NCBI RefSeq assembly: GCF_946848805.1
Contig: NZ_CAMPFU010000002.1
Location: 518,501 to 582,500 of the forward strand
Reading direction: 5' to 3'
From: Deinococcus sp. Marseille-Q6407
GTDB lineage: Bacteria; Deinococcota; Deinococci; Deinococcales; Deinococcaceae
Length of the DNA: 64,000 bases
Shown here: positions 24,973 to 35,879 of the stretch, in pieces
Layout of the letters: each line of letters starts with the position of its first letter
Position numbering within the stretch: position 1 is the stretch's first letter
Notes under the pieces: model-generated
What the model was told of the DNA's origin: nothing
Databases searched by the model: none
What the model saw: the letters and a program-made list of their open reading frames with translations, nothing else
Program-made: the position numbers and the translations under genes

Positions 24973-27900
24973 GCCTGGGGTCCTTTCGCGCTGTCATCGC
25001 TGGGCAGCGCGGGCTGTTCGGGCCGGGGCTCCAGCGGCAGCGTCACGGTAAAGGTGGCGCCCACGCCCGGCTCGCCCTGGGCCGCCACCTGCCCGCCGTG
25101 GCGCATGATGATGCGCCGGACATTGGCCAGCCCGATGCCGGTGCCCTCGAATTCGTCATTGCTATGCAGTCGCTGAAACACACCGAACAGTTTATCGGTA
25201 TAGCGCGGGTCAAAGCCCACACCATTGTCACGAACCCGGATTTCGGCCATCTTGCCTTCCTCGGTGCTGTCCACCTGAATCAGCACCTCGCCTTTGGTGC
25301 GCGAGTATTTCAGGGCGTTGCTGAGCAGGTTGGAAAACACCTGTGCCAGCAGCCGCTCGTCGCCGTAGACGGTGGGCAGCGGGCCCACCTGCAGGGCCAC
25401 CTGCCGGCCCTCGCGGTCAGGCTGCAGCGCCTCCCACACCCGGCCGATCAGGGCGCCCAGGTCCACCTGCTGTTGGCGCAGCTCGGCGCGGCCGGTGCGC
25501 GAGAACTCCAGCAGGTCGTCAATCAGCTGGCCCATTCGCTGGCCCGATTCCAGAATCACGTTCAGGTAGCGGTCGGTCTGCCGCGAGAGGTCCTCGTTTT
25601 CAGCCTGTAGCTTCTTGCGCAGCAATTCCCCAAAGCCGGTCATGTGCCGCAGCGGCGTGCGCAGGTCGTGGCTGACCGAGTAGCTGAAGGCTTCCAGCTC
25701 GCGGTTGGCCTCGTCCAGCTCGTGGGTGCGCTCCTGCACCCGCTGCTCCAGCGAGCGGTTGAGGTTCTGCAGGTCCTGCTGCGCCTGAATGGCCCGCTGG
25801 CGCAGGATGTCGTTGTCGAGCGCCAGGGCGAAACGCTGCGCCAACTGCCCGGCCAGGGTGTAGTCGCGCGACTGCACCGGATGCAGGAAGGCCAGTCCCA
25901 GCATGCCGCGCAGGCTGCCGTCATGCCCCAGCAGCGGCAACGACAGGAACTCGGTGACACCGATCTGGTGCAGCAGCGGCGAGGCCCGGTCAATAAAGCT
26001 CTCGCGGCGCTGCGCCGCCTGACAAACCAGGCCCTCGATGGTCTGCATCAGCTCCGGCGTCAGCGGATACTCGTCTTGGTAGCTCTGACCCAGCCAGTGA
26101 ACCTGCCAGCGGGGCGCCGCACTGCCCGCGCCTGCCGGCCCAGCGGAATCATCCGGGCTGGCAGGCGGCAGGGGGTCGAGCCGCCACAAGGCCGCCGCCG
26201 CCCCCAGCGACTCGGCCAGCAACTCGACCGCCATCTGGTAACTGCGGCGCTGAATCAGCAGCTCGTTGCCCTGGCTGGGCGGCGGCGAGAGGGCATCGGA
26301 AATCTGCACCATCAGCCGGGCACTGAACTCGGCCTGCACCTGATCGTCCACATTGGTGGTGGTGCCCACCCATTCCACCACGTCGCTGCCGTCTCCCAGC
26401 AGCGGCACGGCCCGCACCACGTAGGTGCGGTAAAGACCCTCGGGCCCCACCATCTGCACCTCGACTTCCAGCGGGCGGGAGAGCTCGCGGGCCTCAGTCA
26501 CGGCGCGGCGGAACTTGTCCAGATCGTCCGGGTGTACCGGCTGCGCCAGTTCGGCCAGGTCGGCCGGAGCAGGCAGGCCCGGTTGCAACTCGTACCAGCG
26601 GCCATTTACATAGGTGATGTTCCACTGGGCGTCCGCTGTCCAGACCAGCTGCGGCATGCCGCTCAGGACCAGGCGGTAATGGTCCTGCTCGGCCACCGCC
26701 CGCTGCTCGGCCAGCAGGCGGGCATGCACGTCGGTCGCCACCGCGATCCACTCGTTCACCTCGCCGCTGATGGTGGCCAGCGGCGCCACCTTGAGCGACA
26801 CCCAGCGCCAACCGGGCGCCGGCGCCTGTGGCTCCTGCTGGTGCAGGAACAGTGCCTCGGGGGTGCGCAGCGCCAGGCGCACATCGGCCTCACGCTGCTG
26901 GCCCAGGCTGTACGTCTCTTCCCAGAGCCGGTCGTAGGTGGCCTGGTCGTCCGGATGCACCTGCTCACGCACCGCCGGCCCGCTCAGCAGGTCGCGGAAC
27001 TGCTGGTTGGCATAGGTCAGCCGGCCCAGGCGGTTGGACAGCCACAGCACGTGCGGCACCCCGTCCAGCGCGGCGCGCGACTGCTGCTCTTGATCGCGCA
27101 AGCGTCGCTGGGTTTCCAGCGCCTCGCTCACGTCGCGCAGCACGTGCAGGTAGCCCAGCAGTTCCTGGCCCTGGCCGACCACCCGGCTGCGGCTCATCTC
27201 GCCCCAGAAGGTCTGGCCGCCGGGACCGTGCATGCGCCGCACCACCTCGCTGTATTCCTCGGGTGCCTCGTCGGAGAACAGGGCGCGGCGGTTGCCGGGT
27301 TCATCTACCACCGTACGGTCACGCACCTGATCCATGTGCTGCCCGGCCACCTCGCGGAAGCTCAGGCCCAGCAGGTCCAGGTAGCGGCGGTTCATCATGC
27401 GCACAAAGCCGTCGGGGGTGGTAAAGGCCGCGCCGCCGTCCATCGCCTGAAAGATGGCCGAGAAGTCGGCCCGCGACTGTTCCAGGTAGCTTTGCGAGGC
27501 GCCCAGGTCCAAGTTGGCCTGGTGCAGCCGGCGGTTCAGCCGCAGCTGGTCGCTGACCAGCCGGTGCGTCAGCAACCCGGCCAGCAGGCCCATCATGAGC
27601 ACCAACGGGGCCAGCAGGCTGGACGGATTGCTGAGCGTCAGCTGCGGCACCCGCGCCTGCAGGGTCCACTCGTGGCCCAGCCGGTTCACCTGGGTGGTCA
27701 GGCCCTGGCCGGCCGCCTTGTCTGACACAAACTTGTCTGGCACGGAGTTGTCTGGCACAGCGCTGTTCGGCGCAGCGCTCCCAGTCACAGCGCCGCCTGT
27801 CATAGAGCTGTTCAGCGGCTGACCGTTCATCAGAATCCGGATGCGCTCGTTGGGCATCGGGGTCAGCTGCCCCACCTCCTGCAGCAGCTGTTCCACGTCG

Positions 27901-28493
27901 ACCAGCAGGTACAGCGCGCAGGAGGTCGAGCCTGCCATCCGGGCCGGCGCGCACGGCTGAATGATCATCAGCGAGCGGTACTCCTCGCCGCCCGGTACCC
28001 GGCTGCGGGCAGTAAACGGCGCCGTGATGTGAATGGTGCCGTCGGCCATCGCCGCGTTGACCTCCTGACGGATTAGCTCACCGGCGCCGGGGCTTACCTC
28101 TACCGTGCCGAGCTGCAGCGGCGCGGCCGAGAGCCGCTGGCCGGTGAAGCGCAAAATACTCATCTGGTGCACGCTGGGAAAGTACTGCTCCAGATGCAGC
28201 CCGTTGACGAAAGTGCCCAGGCTGGTGCCGGGCACCTTGTCGGCATACAGGAAGGAATAGCCCGACAGCAGCAGGTTCTCGTAATCGGACAGCCGGTCAC
28301 TGAGGACCTTGGCATGCAGATCAAGGTGATTGCGCGTTTCGGCAAGCTGCTGCTGGCGCACGTAGGTATGCACCGCCAGCGCCGAAATCAGCGTGACCAG
28401 CACAATCAAGACCAGCAACTGGGTCGCCAGCGAAATCTGCAGCCGGGGGGAGAAGCGCCGGCGCTTGTCCACTGACGGAGTAGGGGCCGTCAT
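24969..28493 (-). CDS. Large membrane sensor histidine kinase with CHASE-like, PAS and GAF domains
   Basis: 1174 aa. Membrane helix ~22-45 (LATQLLVLIVLVTLISALAV), an extracytoplasmic CHASE-like sensor (~50-295), second helix ~297-320 (LLAPLVLMMGLLAGLLT), three PAS domains (~345-470, 480-610, 620-740), a GAF domain (~760-920) and a coiled coil. HisKA has FSYSVSHDLRTPLRHMTGFG, and HATPase_c has NLLSNALKYS, DNGVGFD and FEGTGIGLANV. The HisKA type resembles phytochrome-like kinases. In the sensor domain a run of 5-residue repeats is encoded by degenerate 15-bp repeats. Middle gene of the aroE-kinase-hybrid kinase operon, overlapping both neighbours by 4 nt. Confidence 0.88.
27718..27807 (-). repeat. 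Six degenerate 15-bp repeats inside the sensor kinase gene
   Basis: Units such as TTGTCTGGCACGGAG and TTGTCTGGCACAGCG, in frame, encode AVPDN SVPDK FVSDK-type pentapeptides in the extracytoplasmic loop. Copy number could vary between strains. Confidence 0.75.
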
Positions 28494-29437
28494 GCCTCTG
28501 CGCCTCCGGCCGCCGCACCCTTGACCTCTGTACCTCTTACCTCTGCACCTTCTGCGGACTGAGCCAACTCACGGCGGGCTGCCGCCAGCAGCAGGCCGGC
28601 AGCGGGTCGCTCGCCGGTCCAGCGCTCGAAGGCCAGGGCCGCCTGATGGGCCAGCATGCCCAGCCCACCCTCGCTGCGGACTCCCTGCGCCCCGGCGTCG
28701 CGCCGCAGCCGGGTGAATTCGGGGCGGTAGACCATGTCATACACCAGTGCGCCGGCCGGGAGCTGCTGCCACTGCTCCGGCGACAGCTCCAGCGGGGTTT
28801 CGTCGGGCCGGGACAGCCCCGCGCTGCTGGCGTTCAGAATCAGACCGGTCCGGCTCCAGTTCACCGCGCCGGCAGCTACGGCCTGCGGCGTCCAGCCGGG
28901 CTGCCGCCACTCGTCGGCCAGGGCCTGTGCCCGCTCAGGGGTGCGGTTGAGAATCAGGGTGGGCACGCCCCATTCACGCAGCACCCACAGCGCCGCGCGG
29001 GCCGCGCCCCCGGCGCCCAGCACCACCGCCTGCGTCTCCGTGCCCGCCGAGCCAGGCCGGTAGCCGGCATCTTCCAGCGCCGCCCGCAGGCCCGGCGCGT
29101 CGGTGTTGTCGCCGCACAGCTGGCCCCCTTGCCAGAACAGGGTATTGACCGCCCCGATGGCGCGGGCGGCCGGCGTGAGGTCATCCAACAGCGCCATCAC
29201 ACTCACCTTGTGCGGCAGGCTGAGGTTGGCTCCGGTCACCGGGCCGCCGGGGCCGGCCTGGGCCGCCGCGTCACGCAGCGCCTGAATGCGCCCGGCCAGC
29301 TGCTCCGGCGGCACGTCCTCCGCGCGGTAGGAGCCGGCCCACCCCACTGCCGCCAGGGCCGCCTGATGCAGCGCAGGAGAAAGGGAATGGGCCGCCGGGT
29401 GGGCGAAGAGAAAGGCGCGGAGTTCCGCCGTAGGCAT
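28490..29437 (-). CDS. aroE: Shikimate dehydrogenase
   Basis: NADPH-dependent reduction of 3-dehydroshikimate in aromatic amino-acid synthesis. 315 aa, longer than the usual ~270 because of a Glu/Gly/Ala-rich tail (EGAEVRGTEVKGAAAGGAEA). Substrate-site SLSPALHQ, catalytic lysine in NLSLPHKVSV, Asp in LCGDNTDAPG and nucleotide loop VLGAGGAARAALWVL are all present. First gene of the operon with the two kinases; the pairing of a metabolic gene with sensors is probably only positional. Leaderless ATG. Confidence 0.92.
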   Translation of the reverse strand: MPTAELRAFLFAHPAAHSLSPALHQAALAAVGWAGSYRAEDVPPEQLAGRIQALRDAAAQAGPGGPVTGANLSLPHKVSVMALLDDLTPAARAIGAVNTLFWQGGQLCGDNTDAPGLRAALEDAGYRPGSAGTETQAVVLGAGGAARAALWVLREWGVPTLILNRTPERAQALADEWRQPGWTPQAVAAGAVNWSRTGLILNASSAGLSRPDETPLELSPEQWQQLPAGALVYDMVYRPEFTRLRRDAGAQGVRSEGGLGMLAHQAALAFERWTGERPAAGLLLAAARRELAQSAEGAEVRGTEVKGAAAGGAEA

Positions 29438-29444
29438 GCTGGCC

Positions 29445-29450
29445 AGTCTA
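29445..29450 (-). promoter_or_regulatory. -10 box of aroE-kinase operon (leaderless)
   Basis: TAGACT, 7 nt before ATG 29437. Confidence 0.6.
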
Positions 29451-29529
29451 ATACAGCCGGGTGAGGACGCCCCACGTCGCTGCCCCCCAGGGCGGGTGCT
29501 CCCACTTTGCAGGCGGCGGCGTCCGCCCT

Positions 29530-29574
29530 GCCCTCACCCACTCCGCCCTCGCCCACCCCGCCCTCACACGCTTT
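29530..29574. repeat. Three imperfect 15-bp tandem repeats
   Basis: GCCCTCACCCACTCC, GCCCTCGCCCACCCC, GCCCTCACACGCTTT between aroE and truD, ending 16 bp before the truD -10 box. Confidence 0.8.
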
Positions 29575-29589
29575 GGCCCCGCGCTCGTC

Positions 29590-29595
29590 TAAGCT
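29590..29595 (+). promoter_or_regulatory. -10 box of truD (leaderless, decides GTG start)
   Basis: TAAGCT, 7 nt before GTG 29603. Confidence 0.55.
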
Positions 29596-29602
29596 GCCTG
29601 AC

Positions 29603-30748
29603 GTGAGCTTCCAAGCGTCTTCCGACTTCCCGGTTCCAGAGTCCTCTGCCTCAGCCCCCCTGACTTTTCGCTGGAGCGCCCTGGCGCGGCTGGGCGGCCG
29701 GCCCGCCGAGGAGGGCACCGGCGGGCAACTGCGCCGTGAACTGGCCGACTTTCAGGTGGAAGAACTGCCGCTTTATCCGCCCAGCGACGAGGGCGAACAC
29801 CTGATGATTCATCTGCGTAAATCCGACCACACCACCGCGCACGTGATCCGCGAGCTGAGCCGGCAGCTGCGCGTCAAGGACCGCGACATTGGCAGCGCCG
29901 GCCAGAAAGACCGCCACGCCGTGACCACCCAGTGGCTTTCGCTGCCGGCCGCCGCCGAAAGCCGGCTGCCGCACTTTGCGCTGGAGGGGGTGGAGATACT
30001 GGAAACGGCCCGCCACACCAGCAAGCTGGGCCTGGGGCACCTCCAGGGCAACCGTTTCCGGGTGCAGGTGCGCGGCGCGCCCGGCACCGCCGAGCAGGCC
30101 GCCGCACGGCTGCGCGAACTGGAAGTCCAGGGCATTCCCAACTATTTCGGGCCACAGCGGTTTGGCCTGGGCGGGCTGAATGCCACAGAAGGCGTGCGGG
30201 TGCTGCGCGGCGAATCGGCCATCCGGGACCCCCGGCTCAAGCGCTTTCTGGTGTCGTCGCTGCAAAGCAGTGTGTTCAACGCTTACCTCAGCCTGCGGCT
30301 GGAGCGGGGGCTGTTCGACCGGCTGCTGGTCGGCGACCGGGCCAAGAAGCACACCACCGGCGGCGAGTTCTGGGTGGATGACCCGGCCGAAAGCGAGCGG
30401 GCCGAGCGCGGCGAGGTAAGTGCGCTGGGCAACCTGTTCGGCAAAAAGAGCAAGCCACTGCGGGCGGCCGGCGGCGAACTGGAGCAGGCCGCGCTAGACC
30501 GGCTGGGGCTGGACCCGGCCGAACTGACCGCGCTGCGCGGTGACCTGCGCCTGACCCGGGTGTTTTTTCTGGAAGCGCCGCAGCTGACCCCCGAGCCGGA
30601 CGGCTACACGGTGCAGTTCGCGCTGCCACGCGGCAGTTTTGCCACTGCCGTGCTGCACGAACTGATGGGCGGCGAGGTGGACACCCTGGCGCTGCCACCG
30701 GCCAGGACCGCTGCTAACGCTGAAGCCGAAACCAATGACGACACCTGA
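29603..30748 (+). CDS. truD: tRNA pseudouridine(13) synthase
   Basis: Isomerises U13 of tRNA-Glu to pseudouridine. 381 aa from GTG 29603; a longer open frame exists, but the promoter sits inside it. Catalytic Asp is D103 in [17 protein letters not shown]. Other TruD marks are [34 protein letters not shown] and the insertion-domain region [14 protein letters not shown]. The C-terminal end [12 protein letters not shown] is typical. The stop overlaps the next gene by 14 nt. Confidence 0.93.
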   Translation: MSFQASSDFPVPESSASAPLTFRWSALARLGGRPAEEGTGGQLRRELADFQVEELPLYPPSDEGEHLMIHLRKSDHTTAHVIRELSRQLRVKDRDIGSAGQKDRHAVTTQWLSLPAAAESRLPHFALEGVEILETARHTSKLGLGHLQGNRFRVQVRGAPGTAEQAAARLRELEVQGIPNYFGPQRFGLGGLNATEGVRVLRGESAIRDPRLKRFLVSSLQSSVFNAYLSLRLERGLFDRLLVGDRAKKHTTGGEFWVDDPAESERAERGEVSALGNLFGKKSKPLRAAGGELEQAALDRLGLDPAELTALRGDLRLTRVFFLEAPQLTPEPDGYTVQFALPRGSFATAVLHELMGGEVDTLALPPARTAANAEAETNDDT

Positions 30749-31181
30749 CCCGCAACTGCAGCGCGCCTTCTGGAGCACCAGTTATGGCACGGCCAGGGAG
30801 CGGGGCTGGCTCGCCCGGCAGCCTGGCCTGCCGCCGGGGTGGGCCACCGGCCGCTGGGGCATCGTGACTGCCTGGAATCCGCAGGGCTGGCAGGCAGACC
30901 GGGTCACCAACCAGGAGCGGCAGGCCGCACTGGAACAGCAACTCCAGAAACGCGGCCTGACTTTCCTGCCCGGGCACAACGGCGAGGGCGAATGGCAGGA
31001 ACCTACCTGCCTCATCGCCAGCATCAGCGCGGAGGAACTGGCAGCACTGGGCACGGCTTTCGGTCAGGCGGCAGTGCTGCACGGCACCGGCCCGGGCGGG
31101 CAAGCCACGCTGCTGTGGCTGGACAAAGGCGGCGTGTATTGCCGCGAAGCCGGCTGGGCAGTGCGGCAGCGGCCCGACTGA
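30735..31181 (+). CDS. DUF3293-domain protein
   Basis: 148 aa, cytoplasmic, function unknown. Family marks: [28 protein letters not shown], the [10 protein letters not shown] stretch and [10 protein letters not shown]. Starts inside the end of truD, so it is translationally coupled; no independent promoter seen. Ends about 50 bp before the RNase P RNA, which runs the other way. Confidence 0.75.
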   Translation: MTTPDPQLQRAFWSTSYGTARERGWLARQPGLPPGWATGRWGIVTAWNPQGWQADRVTNQERQAALEQQLQKRGLTFLPGHNGEGEWQEPTCLIASISAEELAALGTAFGQAAVLHGTGPGGQATLLWLDKGGVYCREAGWAVRQRPD

Positions 31182-31203
31182 AGGCTCATCTACCCCAAAG
31201 TCC

Positions 31204-31234
31204 AAAAAAAGCGCCTCCCACACGGGGAAGCGCT
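31204..31234 (-). terminator. Terminator of rnpB
   Basis: Minus-strand hairpin AGCGCTTCCCC / GGGAGGCGCT (one mismatch) followed by seven Ts. Confidence 0.85.
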
Positions 31235-31668
<434 letters not shown>

Positions 31669-31673
31669 GCGCC

Positions 31674-31679
31674 AGTCTA
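31674..31679 (-). promoter_or_regulatory. Extended -10 promoter of rnpB
   Basis: TGC-TAGACT; transcription expected near 31667-31668, matching the P1 stem start. Confidence 0.65.
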
Positions 31680-31685
31680 GCAGAT

Positions 31686-32444
31686 TCAAAGCCACAGGCG
31701 GCGGGTCAGGGCTTCTTGCTGCGCCTGCTCGGGGGTTTGCTGCCCTGCATCCGGCTGCAGCAGCCAGGCCAGCTCCCGCGGGCCCAGCTGGGTGTATTCG
31801 CCGGGGCCCAAGTCGCCCAGCCACAAGCCGCCGACCCGGAAGCGCAGCAGCCGGTCTACCGGGCAGCCCACCGCCGCGAACATTCGGCGCACCTGCCGCT
31901 TGCGGCCCTCGCGCAGCAGGGCCAGCGCTCCGCCGGGAGCCGGCTCCACCTCGGCACGGGCAAAGCCGTCTTCCAGCTCGACGCCGCGGCGCAGTTCGGC
32001 CAGCTCGGCGGCACCGGGCCAGGGATCGGACCAGACTCGGTAGATCTTTTCGTGCTCGAAGCGGGGATGGGTCAGGCGCATGGTGAGGTCACCGTCGGTG
32101 GTCAGAATCAGCAGGCCCTCGCTGTCTTTATCGAGTCGGCCCACCGGATGCAGGCCCGGCACCGGCGGCATGGCGTCCAGCACGGTACTGCGGCCCAGCT
32201 CATCGTGGGCGGTGGTCACGAACCCAGCCGGCTTGTGCAGCATGTAGGTGACCTGCGCGGCGGGCGCCGCAACCGGCTGACCATCTACCGTGATGTGGTC
32301 CTCCGGCTGCACCCGCTGGCCCAGCGACGCCGCCGCACCGTTGACCTTGACCCGTCCAGCTTCAATCAGGTCCTCGGCAGCGCGGCGGGAAGCGACGCCG
32401 GCGCGGGCCAGGACTTTTTGCAGGCGCTCGCCACCCTCAGTCAT
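31686..32444 (-). CDS. RsuA/RluB-family rRNA pseudouridine synthase
   Basis: 252 aa. An N-terminal S4 RNA-binding domain (RLQKVLARAGVASRRAAEDLI, residues 6-65) precedes the synthase domain with catalytic Asp in GLHPVGRLDKDSEGLLILTTDG. Motif III region EGRKRQVRRMFAAVG then KLxR-like RLLRFRVGGLWLGDL. This family modifies 16S U516 (RsuA) or 23S U2605 (RluB); which one cannot be told. An open frame runs further upstream, but ATG 32444 fits the S4 domain and overlaps the stop of the gene before it by 8 nt. Confidence 0.88.
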   Translation of the reverse strand: MTEGGERLQKVLARAGVASRRAAEDLIEAGRVKVNGAAASLGQRVQPEDHITVDGQPVAAPAAQVTYMLHKPAGFVTTAHDELGRSTVLDAMPPVPGLHPVGRLDKDSEGLLILTTDGDLTMRLTHPRFEHEKIYRVWSDPWPGAAELAELRRGVELEDGFARAEVEPAPGGALALLREGRKRQVRRMFAAVGCPVDRLLRFRVGGLWLGDLGPGEYTQLGPRELAWLLQPDAGQQTPEQAQQEALTRRLWL

Positions 32445-32877
32445 GGCGCACCACGGTGTCCGGCTCGCGGCTTTCCGGGTCTGGTCGGCCCGGCGCCACT
32501 GGCCCAGCCGGAGGCCGCGGCGAAGCCTGACCGCTGCCGGCCAGCAGCCCAATCAGGCCCAGCACCAGCAGCAGCGCCGCACCGCCCAGCAACAAGTTGT
32601 GTCCAAACGGCGCCAAGTCCAGCCGCAGGGCGGCCGCCCCCAGGGTGGCGGCCAGCAGCAGGTTGCCGGCCACCAGATTGACCCGGCCGGTGGGGTCGGC
32701 GCGGTAGCCGCCGTACAGCAGGCCCAGGCCCCAGGCTGTCAGCAACGCGCCGGTGCCGCGCACCAGCCACAGCGGCGAGGCACCGATCAGGCTGGCGGTG
32801 GGCTGGGGCAGCCAGTACAGGCCCAGCCCCAGAGGCAGCAGCAGCAAGGCAGTCAGCCAGAATGCAAGACGTAACAC
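32437..32877 (-). CDS. Four-helix membrane protein of unknown function
   Basis: 146 aa from GTG 32877, with about four hydrophobic helices (RLAFWLTALLLLPLGLGLYWL, LVRGTGALLTAWGLGLLYGGY, VAGNLLLAATLGAAALRL, LLLGGAALLLVLGLIGLLAG) and a Pro/Arg-rich cytoplasmic tail. No family recognised. The GTG is chosen over an upstream start because TACACT ends 7 nt before it. Operon partner of the pseudouridine synthase through an 8-nt overlap. Confidence 0.65.
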   Translation of the reverse strand: MLRLAFWLTALLLLPLGLGLYWLPQPTASLIGASPLWLVRGTGALLTAWGLGLLYGGYRADPTGRVNLVAGNLLLAATLGAAALRLDLAPFGHNLLLGGAALLLVLGLIGLLAGSGQASPRPPAGPVAPGRPDPESREPDTVVRHD

Positions 32878-32884
32878 AGCGCCC

Positions 32885-32890
32885 AGTGTA
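32885..32890 (-). promoter_or_regulatory. -10 box of membrane protein gene (leaderless, decides GTG start)
   Basis: TACACT, 7 nt before GTG 32877. Confidence 0.55.
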
Positions 32891-32944
32891 CCGGTCCGGG
32901 CCACGGCGGAAAGCAACCGGAGTCCGGGCCGGGGCAGGCCAGCT

Positions 32945-33885
32945 TTACTGGGACAAGACGCGCAGCAGCAGATTGCCCAGGAACTGCTGGTTCGGCTGCT
33001 CGCTCAGGCTGAGGGTCAGCTCGCGGGCGTCCTGGCCCGGGCGGGCCGGCTGGGTCCACAGCGAGGTGGCAGCCGGCCCGCCTCGGTCCAGCCCTGCTGC
33101 TTCAGCTGCGCGGCGAAGTGATCATGCAGCGCGGCCAGCGTGATCTTGCCGCGTAGCTCGCTCGACTGCGACCACTCGCGGTCGCTGCCGCCCGCGCCGC
33201 CACTGCCCACCGTCACCCCGGCCGGGGCGCGCAGGGCCGGCTGCCCAGTCACTTCCAAATCGGGCAAATCGGGGCTGGTGCGGCGCGGGCGGCTGGCCTG
33301 CCGTACCGCATCAGCGCCCTTGGTCACCCAGACATTCAGCGGCCGCTGGCCCTGGCGGCCCGGCTGAGGCAGAGGGACCAGCTGAATCACGGTGGGTGGC
33401 TCGGTGCGGTAAAACACCTGTGAGCGGCTCGCGCCAGCCTCATTTTCGGCAGGTAGGAAGCCCGTGGGGCCCTCTCCAGTGTCCCAGCCAGGCTCGTGGC
33501 CGCGCTGCCAATCGGGCTGCGCCTGATAAAAAGCCGCCAGCGCATCCGAAGACAAGGCAGTGTCCAGATACACCAGGGTGTTGCTGTCAGGAGTGCCGCT
33601 CTGCACGTCTCCGAACAGCGACCCCACCACCCGGGCGCCCGGCGGCAGCGGCAGGGTCAGACCCGCCGGCACCTGCCCCACCAGATAATTTCCGCCCAAA
33701 ACCCGGTCCAGCCGCTCCAACACGGCAGCCCCGGCCGGTGCTGGAGCGGCTGCCCGGGCAGGCTGCGCGGTGGTCGGCGCGGGCGCGACCGGAGCGGCTA
33801 AACCGCCGGCCAACGCGTGCCCGGTTCCCAGGCCAGCCACCAGCAGCAACGTCGCCCCGTAGGCTTTCCATCCTGTTTGTGTCAT
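32945..33885 (-). pseudogene. Exported hypothetical protein with a C-terminal frameshift
   Basis: Signal peptide YGATLLLVAGLGTGHALA, then an Ala/Pro-rich linker and a mature domain (YLVGQVPAGLTLPLPPGARVVGSLFG, LSSDALAAFYQAQPDW). No family recognised. As read, the frame ends in an odd Arg/Pro-rich tail at 33016. Adding one base near 33073-33075 (a GG that should be GGG on the coding strand) instead gives TSLWTQPARPGQDARELTLS and a natural end NLLLRVLSQ with stop at 32945. I judge the longer form to be the ancestral gene. True lesion or base-calling error cannot be separated here. Confidence 0.6.
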
Positions 33886-33891
33886 GTCTCC

Positions 33892-33897
33892 AGGTTA
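33892..33897 (-). promoter_or_regulatory. -10 box of exported hypothetical gene
   Basis: TAACCT, 6 nt before ATG 33885; a GGAG also lies in the gap. Confidence 0.45.
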
Positions 33898-33991
33898 AGG
33901 GCTATTTGCCACCTACGGAGAGCGCCCAGCTGACGGCCCCTTTATTTTCCCGCTGGAGATTTAGCTTCCCGCTGGGCGGAGCGCAGCTTCC

Positions 33992-35260
33992 TCAGCGCTC
34001 CAGCACACTGACCACTTCGACGTGGCTGGTTTGGGGGTAAAAGTCGTGCGGCACGGTGCGGCCCAGGCGCCAGCCACGGCCCACCAAGTCGCCCACGTCG
34101 CGGGCCCAGGTGGCCGGGTCGCACGACACATATACCAGCCGGTCGGCGGTCGAGGCCTGGATGTGGTCGCGCACCGCCGGGTCCAGGCCGGCGCGGGGCG
34201 GGTCCACCACAATCACCTCGGCGCTCAGTTCTTCAAGGTCCTCGGCGGCGCCCTGCTGGAAAGTGATGTTGCGGATACCGGCTTCACCGGCGGCCTGCCG
34301 ACCACGGGTCAGCGCCTCGGCCGAGCTGTCCAGCACCGTCACCTGCTCGAAGCTGCCGGTGAGGTGCCGCGCGATGGCGCCGGCCCCGCCGTAGAGGTCG
34401 GCGGCGTGGCTCCCCTGCCCGGCCAGCTCGGCCACCTGCCGGTAGGCCAGGCCGGCGGCGGCCGGGTTCACCTGCGAGAAGCCCACCGCGCTGACCGGCA
34501 AAATCACGTCCCCGAAGCGTTCCGGCACACTGCTTTCCCCGGCGATCAGGCGCACGCCGGCGCTGAAGCGCTTGCCGGCCGGCGCCGCCAGACTGACGCC
34601 GGCGGCGCCCAGGTCCATCAGGTGATCGGCGGCGCGCAGATAAGCGCGCGGCTCGCCGGGGCCGATCAGGGCCGCGACCATTTCGCCGGTCAGAAACGAC
34701 CCCCTCACCGCAATCTCCTGGGCAGGTGCCAGCTGCGAGACGTCCAGCCGGTCGAGCAGCTCGGCCACGAACGGTGCAATCAGGGGATCGCTCTCGATCA
34801 GGCGGGGGCTATGTGCGCGGCGCTCACGGTAGGCCAGGCCCTGCGGCGTCACCAGATACTGGGCGCCACTGCGGTAACCCAGCTGCGCGGGGCTGGGCAC
34901 CGTCTCCTCTACCCGGTGCCCGCTCAACTTGGCGATGCGGGTCAGGGCTTCCACCACAAACTCGCGCTTGTAGCGCAGCTGCGCCGGGTAGCTGGCGTGG
35001 GCCAGGTCGGTGGTGGGCAGGCTAGACCCGCTGACCCGGTCGGGGCTGGAGGTCAGCACCTCGGTCACGCGGCCCTGACGCACGCCCTTGCCACTGCGCA
35101 CTTCGGCACGCACCCGCTCGCCGGGCAGGGCGCCGCGAATCAGAATCACGCCGGATTCGTCGCGGGCCAGCCCCCAGCCGCCCGAGACCACTTTCTCGGT
35201 AAGGTAAATGGTGTCGGGGCCAGAAGCAGGAGTAGGGGTAGGGTGCGAGGTTGGCTGCAT
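33992..35260 (-). CDS. TrmA/RlmD-family SAM-dependent RNA uridine C5-methyltransferase
   Basis: 422 aa. N-terminal TRAM/OB-like domain (residues ~15-80; [28 protein letters not shown]), then a Rossmann methyltransferase with [15 protein letters not shown] (SAM loop), [10 protein letters not shown] and the catalytic cysteine in [12 protein letters not shown]. The final EVVSVLE is also typical. Family members methylate U54 of tRNA or U747/U1939 of 23S rRNA; the target is not decided by sequence. I see no CxxxxxCxxC iron-sulfur motif near the TRAM domain, unlike E. coli RlmD. Leaderless ATG. Confidence 0.88.
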   Translation of the reverse strand: MQPTSHPTPTPASGPDTIYLTEKVVSGGWGLARDESGVILIRGALPGERVRAEVRSGKGVRQGRVTEVLTSSPDRVSGSSLPTTDLAHASYPAQLRYKREFVVEALTRIAKLSGHRVEETVPSPAQLGYRSGAQYLVTPQGLAYRERRAHSPRLIESDPLIAPFVAELLDRLDVSQLAPAQEIAVRGSFLTGEMVAALIGPGEPRAYLRAADHLMDLGAAGVSLAAPAGKRFSAGVRLIAGESSVPERFGDVILPVSAVGFSQVNPAAAGLAYRQVAELAGQGSHAADLYGGAGAIARHLTGSFEQVTVLDSSAEALTRGRQAAGEAGIRNITFQQGAAEDLEELSAEVIVVDPPRAGLDPAVRDHIQASTADRLVYVSCDPATWARDVGDLVGRGWRLGRTVPHDFYPQTSHVEVVSVLER

Positions 35261-35267
35261 GCAGCGC

Positions 35268-35273
35268 AGCTTA
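35268..35273 (-). promoter_or_regulatory. -10 box of RNA methyltransferase gene (leaderless)
   Basis: TAAGCT, 7 nt before ATG 35260. Confidence 0.55.
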
Positions 35274-35308
35274 GCGCGTCTGACAGGACGCCGAGGGGGA
35301 CCGGCAGC

Positions 35309-35782
35309 TCATTCGGCGCCGGGCGCGGGCCGGCCACCCGCCGGCTCGAAGCGGGTTTCCGCCACCCGGCCGCCCACGTCATAACGCACCACCAGCCAGT
35401 CGTCGGTGTCGCAGCGGGCGGCCGTAAAGCCGCAGCCCACCCGGTAAGCCTCGGTGTCCGGCGCCGGAAAAGCGTCACCGGATCCCAAGCGGCCATGCAC
35501 CTGCGCGCGGAACGGCCGCTCGGCTTCCAGCCAGTCCTGCGCGGCGTAGGCCATATTGCGGCGTGGCTGCTGGGTGCCGCTGCTTTCCGGCAACGCCGCT
35601 GCCTGCCGCCAGCCGGCGTCGTCCAGCGCCCAGTAGTGGGGGCCAGTGCCGGTCAGACGCCACAGAGACACCCCACCACCCAGCAGCGCCAGCAGCAGCA
35701 AGAGAGCGACTGCGGCCCCAAGCCGCTGGGGCCAGCCTCTGGGCACAGACACCCGGGGGGTGGTGGGAAGAGCCGGACGCAT
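35309..35782 (-). CDS. Hypothetical protein with single N-terminal membrane anchor
   Basis: 157 aa. A basic Pro-rich start precedes one membrane segment (AAVALLLLLALLGGGVSLW, residues ~22-42); the rest is probably outside the membrane and holds two cysteines (GCGFTAARCDTD) that could form a disulfide. No family recognised. CATACT lies 10 nt before ATG and AGCAGG just before it. Confidence 0.6.
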   Translation of the reverse strand: MRPALPTTPRVSVPRGWPQRLGAAVALLLLLALLGGGVSLWRLTGTGPHYWALDDAGWRQAAALPESSGTQQPRRNMAYAAQDWLEAERPFRAQVHGRLGSGDAFPAPDTEAYRVGCGFTAARCDTDDWLVVRYDVGGRVAETRFEPAGGRPAPGAE

Positions 35783-35879
35783 CCTGCTTTCCAGTATGGC
35801 GGTCCGATTGACGATTTTCTGACAAAGGCCCGAGGATAAGGGTCACCCAAACCCGCCCCAGCCCACTCCAGCCCCGCAG

